Assembly: GCA_018402075.1 (NCBI GenBank)
Contig: JAGYJP010000002.1
Location: 600,101 to 664,100, forward strand
Origin: Candidatus Nanopelagicales bacterium
GTDB lineage: Bacteria > Actinomycetota > Actinomycetes > S36-B12
Direction of reading: 5' to 3'
Length of the DNA: 64,000 nucleotides
Made by a program: the position numbers and the translations under genes. Under the pieces are notes generated by a model. The model did not search any database, was not told the origin of the DNA, and was given only the letters and a program-made list of their open reading frames with translations. Of this stretch, positions 38,191 through 46,741 are shown piece by piece; the first letter of the stretch is position 1; every line of letters begins with the position of its first letter.

Positions 38191-39507
38191 ATGTTTACAC
38201 AGCAATCCTTAACGAAAAAAGTAATGAAACTTTCTGCCTTGGTTCTAGCTGGAGGACTGGCACTAAATGCCTGCTCTACGAACCATGACTCCATGGATAT
38301 GGAGCCACTTTCTGAAGACGCCAACGCGGCAGACGTAATGTTCGCTCAAATGATGATTCCGCATCATGAACAAGCGGTGGTAATGGCCGACCTTGCGCCT
38401 AATAGAGCTGCTGATCCACAAATTCTGGCTTTGGCCTTGGATATCAAGCAAGCTCAATCGCCTGAAATCGAACTCATGGAGTCGTGGCTGGATACGTGGG
38501 GCATCGACCCATTGCCTGCGGACGAAGCTATGCAAGCACACGGCTCACATGGCATGGACGGCATGCTCACTGACGAACAATTAAGCGAACTCGAGGCATC
38601 AGAGGGTGGGCTTTTCGACGATTTATTTGCCGCACTCATGATTGAACACCACGAAGGAGCGGTCGCCATGGCGCAGGATGTCTTAACTTCTGGGAAAGAT
38701 CCGGCGGTAGCGCAGTTGGCGCGCGAAATTATTGCCACCCAAGAGAAAGAAATTCTTCAATTACGAGCTCTGCTCAACGAAGGATCGAGTAACCAATCCA
38801 TGGTTATTAGCCCCGCGATGGGGCACATTCATGGAGCAATAGTTGGTACTGATGCTCTTCTCTTGGGAACTCATGACGGTGTTCATAGCGTTGATTACAC
38901 GACCGGCAGGTCCCAGCGAGTGGGCAACTCGCGAGACGACATGATGGCTTTCTCGGGCGACCCCGACACTTTGCTCGTTGCTAGCGGCCATCCTGGAATG
39001 GGATCAACGCTACCCAATCCCCTGGGATTGATCACCAGTGCTGATTCCGGATTGAGTTGGAATGTCGAGAGCCTTTTGGGTGAAGTGGACTTTCATTCAC
39101 TAGCTGTGAATGGCACGCAACTCGTAGGGTGGGACACTCGTGGGTTCATTCAATATTCTCTTGATGGTGGTCGAACTTGGGTCTCTGGTCCGCAAATTAC
39201 GGCCACATCACTGACCTGGTTTGCTAGTAGAGTTTGGGTTGCCACGGTTGAATCTGGCTTAACCACCTGGACTCCGGGTGAATCGTCGCTAACACCTAAC
39301 GGCGCCCCCGCAGTGTTAGTAGCTGCCTCTCCCAATGGCGAAGCCCTGTGGCGTGTTGATCGAGAAGGGTCCATACACCGAACTTTTGACGGCGACTCGT
39401 GGGACCGGATCGGATCAGTGAGTCGCATTGAAGCATTCGCTGCGGACGTCAGCACAGCCTACGCAATCACCGGGACTTCACTAGAGATCATTACTGCGCC
39501 CAATTGA
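38191..39507 (+). CDS. Lipoprotein fusing DUF305 and F510_1955-type domains
   Basis: 438 aa. Lipobox LNAC gives a lipidated Cys at about residue 28. Residues about 40-195 are DUF305: ferritin-like four-helix pattern with two His-rich signatures, MMIPHHEQAVVMA and LMIEHHEGAVAMA. Residues about 208-438 resemble the F510_1955 / BNR sialidase-like beta-propeller family: HIHGAIVGTDALLLGTHDGV, SGHPGMGSTLPNPLGLI, DSGLSW, SLDGGRTW. These are usually two neighbouring genes, so the fusion is unusual. AGGA lies eight bases before the ATG. Likely on the outer face of the membrane; metal (copper) handling is a guess. Confidence 0.85.
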   Translation: MFTQQSLTKKVMKLSALVLAGGLALNACSTNHDSMDMEPLSEDANAADVMFAQMMIPHHEQAVVMADLAPNRAADPQILALALDIKQAQSPEIELMESWLDTWGIDPLPADEAMQAHGSHGMDGMLTDEQLSELEASEGGLFDDLFAALMIEHHEGAVAMAQDVLTSGKDPAVAQLAREIIATQEKEILQLRALLNEGSSNQSMVISPAMGHIHGAIVGTDALLLGTHDGVHSVDYTTGRSQRVGNSRDDMMAFSGDPDTLLVASGHPGMGSTLPNPLGLITSADSGLSWNVESLLGEVDFHSLAVNGTQLVGWDTRGFIQYSLDGGRTWVSGPQITATSLTWFASRVWVATVESGLTTWTPGESSLTPNGAPAVLVAASPNGEALWRVDREGSIHRTFDGDSWDRIGSVSRIEAFAADVSTAYAITGTSLEIITAPN

Positions 39508-39581
39508 TGGATAGTAAGTGATAGATGGTAGGTGACTGCGAAACTTCGACATCTCGTTATCTGTATATGACTTTGACGGAC

Positions 39582-39587
39582 TAGTGT
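39582..39587 (+). promoter_or_regulatory. Candidate -10 element, leaderless start of the CoA-transferase gene
   Basis: TAGTGT seven bases before the GTG at 39595; no Shine-Dalgarno is present. Fits TAnnnT with transcription starting at the codon. Inference. Confidence 0.42.
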
Positions 39588-39594
39588 CAGCGTT

Positions 39595-40644
39595 GTGAGC
39601 GATCCTCTTTCTGGAGTTCGGGTAGTTGACCTTACCTCAAATATCGCGGCCCCTTTCGCTGGTGCGGTGCTAGCCGACTTAGGTGCCAGCGTTGTTCATA
39701 TCGAACCACCTCATGGCGATGACTCGCGTCGAATGAGCCCGGTGATTGGACGCGAATCTGCATATTTCCGAGTTGTTAACCGTGGGAAAGTGTTTCGCAC
39801 TCTTGATCTAAGAAGCGACGACGACTTGGACGCACTGATGAACCTGATCGTCCACGCGGATGTATTCCTCACGAATCTTCGGCCCAAACGACTAGAGGAA
39901 TTACGACTGGATGAGCCATCGCTCAGAAAAAACTACCCACAACTAATTGCTGGTTACCTCACTGCTTACGGTGATCACACTGACGAAGGGAACCAATCCG
40001 GTTACGACGGGGTTATCCAAGCAAGAACTGGAATCTTAGGTGTGACCGGAACAGATGATCCTGCTCGAGCGGGGGTGTCACTATTAGATATCGGATCCGG
40101 GACGTGGCTTGCGCTTGGTGTGATCAGTGCCCTCTTCCATCGAGAGAAAACAGGGGTCGGCTCATGTATTTCCACGTCCCTGATGGAGACCGGAGTGCAC
40201 TGGTCTAGTTATCACATTGCAGCTCACCAAGTCCACGGACTGGCCTCAACCAAGAGTGGTTCGGAACATCCTGCTTTCGCTCCCTACGGGATCTTCAATG
40301 CATCAGACGGCCAGGTACTTGTTGGTGTGGGAGGAGATTCGGTGTTCATCAGAATCTCGCGGGCACTCTCGGCAGAGTGGATGATCGATGATCCTCGATT
40401 CTCTTCGAATACCGCCAGAGTTGCTCATCGCGAGACTCTCAGGCTCGAGTTTGAAAAGATCTTGAACACATTGACAACGGAGCAAATAGTCAAGGTTTTA
40501 CGCCAAGCAGATGTTCCAGTTGACATAGTCCAACTTCCCGAGGACCTACTCCATGACCCAAGTGCGGCTGCCCAACTTGGGAACCAGGAATTGCGCATTC
40601 CTGCGCTTCCCTTCCGCATTAACCAGGAATACCCCAGTGCTTAG
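39595..40644 (+). CDS. CaiB/BaiF family (class III) CoA-transferase-like protein
   Basis: 349 aa, somewhat short for the family (about 400). N-terminal LSGVRVVDLTSNIAAPFAGAVLADLGASVVHIEPP is classic, as is the GYDGVIQARTGILGVTG segment. At the position where I expect the catalytic aspartate (SLxDA) it reads SLMETG; Glu there is seen in some annotated relatives, but my alignment is by eye, so activity should not be assumed. Substrate unknown. It stands alone and overlaps the 3' end of the GlsB gene by 4 nt. Confidence 0.85.
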   Translation: MSDPLSGVRVVDLTSNIAAPFAGAVLADLGASVVHIEPPHGDDSRRMSPVIGRESAYFRVVNRGKVFRTLDLRSDDDLDALMNLIVHADVFLTNLRPKRLEELRLDEPSLRKNYPQLIAGYLTAYGDHTDEGNQSGYDGVIQARTGILGVTGTDDPARAGVSLLDIGSGTWLALGVISALFHREKTGVGSCISTSLMETGVHWSSYHIAAHQVHGLASTKSGSEHPAFAPYGIFNASDGQVLVGVGGDSVFIRISRALSAEWMIDDPRFSSNTARVAHRETLRLEFEKILNTLTTEQIVKVLRQADVPVDIVQLPEDLLHDPSAAAQLGNQELRIPALPFRINQEYPSA

Positions 40645-40895
40645 GGCGATGATTTTCGAAACAGTGCAGCCACAATGGCAACGAGAATGGTTGCCAACAC
40701 AATTTGAGTGATGAAAGTGAGCCAGAATCCCCAGTCAGCTGCCTGACCAATCAGTAGTCCACCTCCCGCACCAACGACACCTATGAAGACCGTCATGAGA
40801 CACCCAATGGGCTGCATGGAAGGGACGAGTATGCGAGCAATAAGCCCAATGACAACACCCGCTAAGAGACCGCTGAGAATTCCTTCAATTTCCAT
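40641..40895 (-). CDS. GlsB/YeaQ/YmgE family small membrane protein
   Basis: 84 aa with three hydrophobic segments and the family start GLLAGVVIGLIARILVPSMQPIGC. Often annotated transglycosylase-associated or stress-induced; molecular role unknown. Its start overlaps the zapE end by 11 nt, so it is translated from the same mRNA. Confidence 0.85.
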   Translation of the reverse strand: MEIEGILSGLLAGVVIGLIARILVPSMQPIGCLMTVFIGVVGAGGGLLIGQAADWGFWLTFITQIVLATILVAIVAALFRKSSP

Positions 40896-41928
40896 TCTCT
40901 AACCCAACCATCTGCACCCCCGATTCGGCAAGTGCGGCGAGCCGGGAAAGGCATCGAAAATATTTCTTTCGATACCCCCCTTTAAGCATTTCCTCACTGA
41001 ACACCTGATCCAGTCGGATTCCACTATTAATTACGGGTACAGAGCGGTCATAAAGGCGATCGACAAAGGTGACGAATCGCAATGCTTGAACTTGATCACG
41101 AAGTGGCCGTATTCCCACTAGACCCAACAAAGAGATGCTTTCCACCAGGGCTCCGTACTTGGCCGGGTGTAATGTCGAAAGCTGCAAAAGCAACTCCTGC
41201 CACTCAACAATGACGGCACCCTTAGCTTCTTCGGCACTGACAAATGAGTGAACTTCAGTGTCTGTGAGGGGCTCTGCATAAAATGAGAGATCCCGATGAC
41301 GGTAGTCCGGGCCTTCAATGCGAATTGTGTCGAAATGTGCGGCTAAGCCTTGTATTTCTCGGACAAAATCCTCAGCAGCAAATCTTTCCTCACCCAAACG
41401 ATCTGGCAAGGTATTGGATGTGGCCGCCAAAAACACGCCCGCCTGCACCAACTCCCCAAGGAATGTGGACATAAGAACGGTATCCCCCGGATCATCGAGT
41501 TCAAATTCATCTATACACACCAGTGCGTTGCCGGAAAAGATCTCTACTGCTTGACGGAACCCGAGTAGTCCGATGATGTTCGTGTATTCAACAAATGTTC
41601 CGAATGATTTGGCCGTCGCCTGCGTGGCGTGCCACAGAGCAGTGAGCAGGTGAGTCTTACCCACTCCAAAACCGCCATCCAAATAAACACCGGGACGCAC
41701 CTCCGGTGGCTGGCCTCGACCAAATAAACCCTTGGGGCGCCGAGGCTTGCCGGCATTAATTCGCACGCTGAAAGTCGCCAGCGCGTCTCGAGCAGCCGCC
41801 TGCGTGGGTTGGGCTGTGTCGGGAAGGTAGTTGGCGAATGAAGAACCCGAGAACTGGGGTGGTGGAACCAATCCTTCCAGTATCTGGTCAACGCTGACAT
41901 CGGGTGATATCTCTGAAAGGCGCCGCAC
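40885..41928 (-). CDS. zapE: AFG1/ZapE-type ATPase
   Basis: Cell-division-associated ATPase of the AFG1 family, 347 aa. Walker A DGGFGVGKTHLL, Walker B LVCIDEFELDDPGDT, sensor AATSNTLPDRLGEERFAAEDF and a C-terminal RALRFVTFVDRLYDR-like segment. GTG start without Shine-Dalgarno, preceded at seven bases by TAGGCT. Divergent from the small membrane protein at 41985. Confidence 0.92.
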   Translation of the reverse strand: MRRLSEISPDVSVDQILEGLVPPPQFSGSSFANYLPDTAQPTQAAARDALATFSVRINAGKPRRPKGLFGRGQPPEVRPGVYLDGGFGVGKTHLLTALWHATQATAKSFGTFVEYTNIIGLLGFRQAVEIFSGNALVCIDEFELDDPGDTVLMSTFLGELVQAGVFLAATSNTLPDRLGEERFAAEDFVREIQGLAAHFDTIRIEGPDYRHRDLSFYAEPLTDTEVHSFVSAEEAKGAVIVEWQELLLQLSTLHPAKYGALVESISLLGLVGIRPLRDQVQALRFVTFVDRLYDRSVPVINSGIRLDQVFSEEMLKGGYRKKYFRCLSRLAALAESGVQMVGLENGN

Positions 41929-41935
41929 GAGCCCG

Positions 41936-41941
41936 AGCCTA
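41936..41941 (-). promoter_or_regulatory. Candidate -10 element, leaderless start of zapE
   Basis: TAGGCT on the minus strand, seven bases before the GTG at 41928. The identical hexamer on the plus strand serves the divergent gene. No Shine-Dalgarno. Inference. Confidence 0.5.
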
Positions 41942-41972
41942 AAGCCTCCGAGGCAGTCTGGGTGGGCGCCAC

Positions 41973-41978
41973 TAGGCT
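41973..41978 (+). promoter_or_regulatory. Candidate -10 element, leaderless start of the 95-aa gene
   Basis: TAGGCT six bases before the GTG at 41985. Same hexamer and nearly the same spacing as for zapE on the other strand. Inference. Confidence 0.5.
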
Positions 41979-41984
41979 CTCAGG

Positions 41985-42272
41985 GTGAGTATCTCCACCG
42001 AAGTCTTTTTATTCTTCGCCATTGGGCTGTTTGCCTTTGGGCTCGTCTTTGTTCTCTTGGGGCTATCCAGCGAACGGAGTTATTGGGCGCAGCGAGATCC
42101 CTCGGGTAACGCCAAGAGAGATGCAACCAAATTTCACACCATCTACCACCGAGCGTTCTCTATCGCCGCTGGAGAGTATCGGGCACCGCTACGGATTGCC
42201 GCGATTGGCGTTGTCCTGTGGTATTTCGCGCTCGCGGCGCTAATTTTGATGATCATCTCAATCGTCTTTTAG
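41985..42272 (+). CDS. Small two-helix membrane protein, unknown function
   Basis: 95 aa: membrane helix about 6-27, polar middle with conserved-looking RDPSGNAKRDATKFH, second helix about 70-93. I do not recognise the family. GTG start with an upstream TAGGCT and no Shine-Dalgarno. It is the only candidate between zapE and tRNA-Pro. Confidence 0.65.
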   Translation: MSISTEVFLFFAIGLFAFGLVFVLLGLSSERSYWAQRDPSGNAKRDATKFHTIYHRAFSIAAGEYRAPLRIAAIGVVLWYFALAALILMIISIVF

Positions 42273-42311
42273 CCGAGGCCCTGCTCGATGCGATACCAAC
42301 TAAACTAAATG

Positions 42312-42325
42312 CCGCTCCAGAGCGG
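42312..42325 (-). terminator. Weak terminator-like hairpin after tRNA-Pro
   Basis: On the minus strand CCGCT-CTGG-AGCGG followed by CATTTAGTTT. Short 5-bp GC stem and only a loose T-rich tail, seven bases after tRNA-Pro. Low-strength candidate. Confidence 0.45.
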
Positions 42326-42332
42326 TTAAATG

Positions 42333-42406
42333 TCGGGCTGACAGGACTTGAACCTGCGACCTTCCGGCCCCCAGCCGGACGCGCTACCAAACTGCGCCAC
42401 AGCCCG
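42333..42406 (-). tRNA. tRNA-Pro(GGG)
   Basis: Acceptor CGGGCTG/CAGCCCG, anticodon stem TCCGG-CTGGGGG-CCGGA giving GGG, GGTTCAAGTCC T-arm, discriminator A. 62 nt downstream of der on the same strand, so it may be co-transcribed. Confidence 0.95.
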
Positions 42407-42468
42407 CTTGCTGCAGGCGGAACACTATCCCATGGGGCGTTTGCACCCGGCAGCGTGATCGCTTACAC

Positions 42469-43956
42469 CTAGCGACGTGATCTCTTCTCCCTTACCCGCA
42501 TCACAACTCGGATTGGAGTGCCGTCAAATCCGAACTCCTCGCGCAATCGCCTCTCAATAAATCGGCGGTATCCTGCTTCAAGAAATCCAGTAGTGAATAG
42601 CGCGAATGTTGGCGGGCATGCAGAAACTTGTGTACCGAAGAGGATTCGAGGCTGCTTCCCACCCCTCAGTGGATGTGGGTGTGCGGCGGTGAGATCCCCA
42701 AAGAATCTATTCAGTGTTCCGGTGGGAACTCTGGAATCCCAGTTATCCAAAGACAACTCAAGTGCAGGCGCCAACTTCTCCACATGTCTTTTTGTTTTTG
42801 CTGAAATATTCACAGTTGGGGCCCAACTCACCTGGGCGAGCTCGCGATCAATTTCGCGTGCCAAGTAGTGACGGCGTTCCTCGTCGGTCAAGTCCCATTT
42901 ATTGAAAGCGATGACTAGGGCGCGCCCAGACTCAATCACCATCGAAATAATTCTTTGGTCCTGTTCACTCAGAGGTTCCGAAGCATCAATCAGGACAATC
43001 GCGACCTCAGCACGATCTAGGGCAGCTTGCGTCCGCAATGTCGCGTAATACTCATGTCCTGAGGCTTCCTTTACCCGCTTGCGAATTCCCGCCGTATCGA
43101 CAAACCACCATAGGCGATCACGAATCTCGACCAATTCATCTACCGGATCAACTGTTGTTCCAGCGACATCATCGACAACAACTCGCTCTGAGCCCGCCAG
43201 AGCATTCAATAGAGAGGATTTACCCACATTGGGCTTGCCAAGAAGGGCAACCCTGCGCGGGGTTCCCTCTTTGGCCTGACCTGAACCAAATTCTGGTAAC
43301 AATGCGACAACAGCATCGAGTAAGTCGCCGGATCTACGGCCATGCAGACCTGATACGGGGTGCGGCTCACCAATCCCAAGGCCCCACAGAGCTGTTGCTT
43401 CAAGTTCCGCATTGTGGTCATCGGCTTTATTGGCCACCAGAATCGTTGGCTTTCCTGATTTGCGAATTACTTCGACCACAGCCTCGTCGGTAGTTGTAGC
43501 ACCTACCGTGGCGTCCACGACGAAAAGGACGACATCGGCCTCATTAATAGCGCGCTCTGCCTGACCGGCAATCTGGGAATGAATACCTCGTGCATTGCGC
43601 TCCCAACCACCAGTGTCGACAACCAGAAATTTGCGCCCATTCCACTCGGCTTCATAACTGACCCGGTCACGCGTGACTCCTGGAACGTCTTCCACTACCG
43701 CTTCGCGGCGCCCAATAATTCGATTCACAAGGGTTGATTTGCCAACATTAGGGCGCCCCACAATGGCCACCACCGGTAAATTCGCCGTTGATTCCAACTC
43801 TGCCAATTCAAGGTCAAAGTCACCGAATTCTTCCCGAGCGGCGGCTAACGCTGCAGCCAGAAACTCATCCTCATTGAGTTCTTCATCACTGAAGTCTTCT
43901 TCGATGGGAAGCTCGCTTGATTCCTCACCAAATACATCTTGATTGCGTTCTGTCAC
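42469..43956 (-). CDS. der: Ribosome biogenesis GTPase Der (EngA)
   Basis: Double-GTPase needed for 50S assembly; 495 aa. An acidic N-terminal extension (about residues 1-55) precedes G domain 1 ([19 protein letters not shown]), G domain 2 ([23 protein letters not shown]) and the C-terminal KH-like domain. The frame runs to 44025, but GTG 43956 has GGAGAGG seven bases upstream and overlaps the preceding TGA as GTGA. Confidence 0.97.
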   Translation of the reverse strand: MTERNQDVFGEESSELPIEEDFSDEELNEDEFLAAALAAAREEFGDFDLELAELESTANLPVVAIVGRPNVGKSTLVNRIIGRREAVVEDVPGVTRDRVSYEAEWNGRKFLVVDTGGWERNARGIHSQIAGQAERAINEADVVLFVVDATVGATTTDEAVVEVIRKSGKPTILVANKADDHNAELEATALWGLGIGEPHPVSGLHGRRSGDLLDAVVALLPEFGSGQAKEGTPRRVALLGKPNVGKSSLLNALAGSERVVVDDVAGTTVDPVDELVEIRDRLWWFVDTAGIRKRVKEASGHEYYATLRTQAALDRAEVAIVLIDASEPLSEQDQRIISMVIESGRALVIAFNKWDLTDEERRHYLAREIDRELAQVSWAPTVNISAKTKRHVEKLAPALELSLDNWDSRVPTGTLNRFFGDLTAAHPHPLRGGKQPRILFGTQVSACPPTFALFTTGFLEAGYRRFIERRLREEFGFDGTPIRVVMRVREKRSRR

Positions 43957-44585
43957 CGTGCTGCCTCTCCACCTAATCTGTGCAGCACCATCTGCCGATG
44001 ATCCTGAAGTAATTGTCTGCACCACTCCGACATATATCGACTGGCACCAACAAGACCACCGTGCTCGGACTCCATAAGACCTGATTCAGATGGTTCTTTC
44101 CCTTGGCCAAAGTACACGTTGACAGATGATCGGACGGCAGGAGCCTTTCCCTGCCACTCCAACACTGCGCCATGGGACATATTTACCCAAAGGGATACTG
44201 GAACCACCACAGCTTGTGACTGCAGGACCACGAAACCTGGGTCTACCATTTGGGAATCCATGATGATTACTCCACCTGCCAGCAAAACCTCAAGGCTGGC
44301 TAATTGCGCCCCGATGGAATACGGAGGGCTCAGTGGAAAATCACCACCGATCTCAGGAATACTCGGATCTGTCAACACATGTGAGGGACGTGTAAGGATT
44401 GATTTAATCAATAACATTCCTGCGGAACCCACACCTGAACAAAGGACTATCACGCCCACTTGTGGATGATCTCCGTCAGTGGCAACGTGATACGTACCAA
44501 CAACTTTGATTCGGTACATCAGTTGTCCAATAAGTGAACCGATATTTCTGGCGTGTGCCGAGCGATTGAACTTGTGAACTGTCAC
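43953..44585 (-). CDS. Degenerate PlsC-like protein, catalytic motifs lost
   Basis: 210 aa in the cmk-der slot that in other actinobacteria holds a 1-acylglycerol-3-phosphate acyltransferase. Scaffold features fit: N-terminal [16 protein letters not shown], an [18 protein letters not shown] helix-strand and a [11 protein letters not shown] strand like the PlsC GAPVVPVA strand, then VNVYFGQ like the VRFGEP ending. But the HX4D position reads CSGVGSAG and the FPEGTR position reads IIMDSQM, so acyltransferase activity is unlikely. The frame is intact and overlaps both neighbours by 4 nt, so it is not a random pseudogene. Actual role unknown. Confidence 0.65.
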   Translation of the reverse strand: MTVHKFNRSAHARNIGSLIGQLMYRIKVVGTYHVATDGDHPQVGVIVLCSGVGSAGMLLIKSILTRPSHVLTDPSIPEIGGDFPLSPPYSIGAQLASLEVLLAGGVIIMDSQMVDPGFVVLQSQAVVVPVSLWVNMSHGAVLEWQGKAPAVRSSVNVYFGQGKEPSESGLMESEHGGLVGASRYMSEWCRQLLQDHRQMVLHRLGGEAAR

Positions 44586-45265
44586 GTTAAGGAATATTTC
44601 TGTTGAGCCATCATGTAGATCTCCCGCACGACTTGTTCCTGAGATCGCAAACTGGTGTCAATGACTATGGCATCAGGGGCAGCTCGCAATGGGGAGATCT
44701 CTCTCGAGGAATCCTTCAGATCCCTCTCCTCAATCATTTGTTGCATTTTCTGAAGTTCTTCCTCAGACGGACTGAGTCCAACCTCAGCAGCGCGTCGAAT
44801 TGCTCGTGTTCGTGGATCAGCTGTCAGAAAAATCTTCAATTTGGCATCCGGTAAAACCACTGTGCCGATGTCTCGACCCTCAATGACCACTCCGTGGCGT
44901 GATTCACGAACTGTCTCGCGCTGTAGTTCCACCAGCCGCTCCCTAACGGTCGAGAGGGCGCTCACGGCACTGACAGCCGAAGTCACCTCCTCTGAGCGGA
45001 TTTCCGCGGTGACATTGTCGCCATTTACCACGACGGACACAGAATCAGGCTGCGTATTAATAACGACCTTGGAATTATGAGCTATTTGGCCCACCAAGTT
45101 CGAATCTGATGGATCGACCCCAGAACTCAAGACTGCCCACGTAATCGCTCTATACATGGCCCCCGTATCCAACATGACCCAATTGAGTGTGCTGGCAACT
45201 TGGCGGCTCACCGACGATTTCCCCGATCCTGCAGGGCCATCAATGGCAATAACCAGATCGGTCAC
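44582..45265 (-). CDS. cmk: Cytidylate kinase
   Basis: Phosphorylates CMP and dCMP. 227 aa with P-loop IDGPAGSGKSSVSR, the early DTGAMYRAI segment, GRDIGTVVLPDA and the RDLKDSSREISPL region. 4-nt overlaps with tyrA upstream and the PlsC-like gene downstream. Confidence 0.96.
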   Translation of the reverse strand: MTDLVIAIDGPAGSGKSSVSRQVASTLNWVMLDTGAMYRAITWAVLSSGVDPSDSNLVGQIAHNSKVVINTQPDSVSVVVNGDNVTAEIRSEEVTSAVSAVSALSTVRERLVELQRETVRESRHGVVIEGRDIGTVVLPDAKLKIFLTADPRTRAIRRAAEVGLSPSEEELQKMQQMIEERDLKDSSREISPLRAAPDAIVIDTSLRSQEQVVREIYMMAQQKYSLT

Positions 45266-46338
45266 GTGCTACCTCGTGAATCAAATCCTTGAGATACGAG
45301 GCCAGATTCCAAGATGTGGGCTTCACCCGACCGGACAAATAATTGGACAATGCCAGAGGGTCTACCCATGACATGCTCGATTCGAACATCTTCCAGATTG
45401 ACATCTAATCCGCCAGCAGCGGTAAACAGCTCTGCAAGTGAGCCCGGTTTATCAGAGATCATGACACTGACGGATTCAAATGGCACATTTTGTCCTCCGT
45501 GCTTGCCCGGAACCCGAGATCTTCCCTGATTACCGCGAGCGAGTACTTCATCAATGACCTTGGAATCACCGGTTGCGATTGCAGCACGTAGCCGGTTCAT
45601 GGAAGAAATGACTGAGTCCATAACACCGACGACTTCCGAAGAATTAGCTAGGAGAATTTCTTTCCACAACGCGGGGTCAGAGGCAGCTAGTCGAGTCATT
45701 TCACTCAGCGCAGCACCTGAAATTGCGAGATCTTCTGAATTTTGATCAGCTAACTCTCCTGCCAAAACACTCGCGAGAATTTGCGGGGCATGTGATACGA
45801 GAGCTACCACTCGATCATGATGTTCGACTCCCATTTGCACCCATGAACTTCCCAAAAGTTCAATGGTTCGCTCTATTGCTCGCACTCGATCTGGATCACT
45901 AGCGGAACTCGGGGTTACGACCCACACGCGATCTTCGAAGAGATCTGCGCGTGCTGCAAGCGGACCCGACACCTCGCGGCCTGCCATGGGATGAGCACTT
46001 ACTAAACGGGCAGGGTCAACACCCAAGTGGATTGCACTCGTCAAGACGGTATTTTTGACCGATGTTACATCTGTGATCGTTGCTTTAGCGAAATCGTGAG
46101 AAGCCGTAGCCAAAACCTGCGCAGCCTGCATTGGAGGCACACAAACAAACACAATGTCTGGCGCATCTTCCTTGCTGAACACTTTCAACCCAATAGCCCG
46201 AGCAATGTCAAGATGCTCCGGATTGATATCGGCAATGGTTACGTCGATCGATTTTCTCGAGAGGGCCAGCGCAATAGACGCCCCAATTAGTCCACATCCA
46301 ATAACGTGAACACGTGGAAATGCATCAACAGACGCCAT
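45262..46338 (-). CDS. tyrA: Prephenate dehydrogenase with ACT domain
   Basis: Oxidises prephenate to 4-hydroxyphenylpyruvate for tyrosine. 358 aa: Rossmann start VIGCGLIGASIALALS, VFVCVPP, TDVTSVK and SAHPMAGREVSGP substrate site; C-terminal ACT-like regulatory domain (about 285-350, ISDKPGSLAELFTAAGGLDV). Its ATG overlaps the aroH stop by one base, giving chorismate mutase and dehydrogenase in tandem. Confidence 0.95.
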   Translation of the reverse strand: MASVDAFPRVHVIGCGLIGASIALALSRKSIDVTIADINPEHLDIARAIGLKVFSKEDAPDIVFVCVPPMQAAQVLATASHDFAKATITDVTSVKNTVLTSAIHLGVDPARLVSAHPMAGREVSGPLAARADLFEDRVWVVTPSSASDPDRVRAIERTIELLGSSWVQMGVEHHDRVVALVSHAPQILASVLAGELADQNSEDLAISGAALSEMTRLAASDPALWKEILLANSSEVVGVMDSVISSMNRLRAAIATGDSKVIDEVLARGNQGRSRVPGKHGGQNVPFESVSVMISDKPGSLAELFTAAGGLDVNLEDVRIEHVMGRPSGIVQLFVRSGEAHILESGLVSQGFDSRGST

Positions 46339-46718
46339 CAGTCTTTCGCCTCGGGAACATGCGGAAGATCAGAACGAAGGGCTTCGGCTCCCCGAAGATA
46401 TACATGCTGAATATCCGCGCGAGAACGATCTGTCTCCACGTGAGCCATAATGCGCACCACTTTTTGTAGAGCGCCGTGAACATCCATCTCTTGGGCGCAC
46501 ATCAACGGAACATCATGCATTCCGTGGAGCCTGGCTCCCGCTGCAGGGAATGCGCATTGAAGATCAGGCGTCCCGGTGAGAAATAAACTAATAACATCCT
46601 CACGACCTATGTCATTGCGCGAGAGCATTGAAGAAAGTAACTCGCCCACGGCTTCGGCCATTTCGGTGGAATCATCCTGAGAAAGGCAGGTAGCACCTCG
46701 AATCGCACGAATGGCCAT
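46338..46718 (-). CDS. aroH: Chorismate mutase, AroH class
   Basis: Rearranges chorismate to prephenate. 126 aa with AroH (trimeric, Bacillus-type) features: IRAIRGATCL at the N-terminus, FLTGTPDLQCAFPAAGAR, VPLMCAQEMDVHGAL and HVYLRGAEALRSDL. Distinct from the helical AroQ class. First gene of an overlapping run aroH-tyrA-cmk-plsC-like-der. ATG without Shine-Dalgarno, six bases after TAGACT. Confidence 0.95.
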   Translation of the reverse strand: MAIRAIRGATCLSQDDSTEMAEAVGELLSSMLSRNDIGREDVISLFLTGTPDLQCAFPAAGARLHGMHDVPLMCAQEMDVHGALQKVVRIMAHVETDRSRADIQHVYLRGAEALRSDLPHVPEAKD

Positions 46719-46724
46719 GTCGGA

Positions 46725-46730
46725 AGTCTA
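46725..46730 (-). promoter_or_regulatory. Candidate -10 element, leaderless start of aroH
   Basis: TAGACT on the minus strand, six bases before the aroH ATG. It would drive aroH-tyrA-cmk-(plsC-like)-der. No -35 is obvious. Inference. Confidence 0.5.
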
Positions 46731-46741
46731 CTGAGAGTCAC

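Noticed and set aside
39595..40644. CoA-transferase declared inactive because of SLMET in place of SLxDA
   Set aside because: Noted in the feature only. The alignment was by eye and acidic Glu variants occur in the family, so a loss-of-function claim is not supported.
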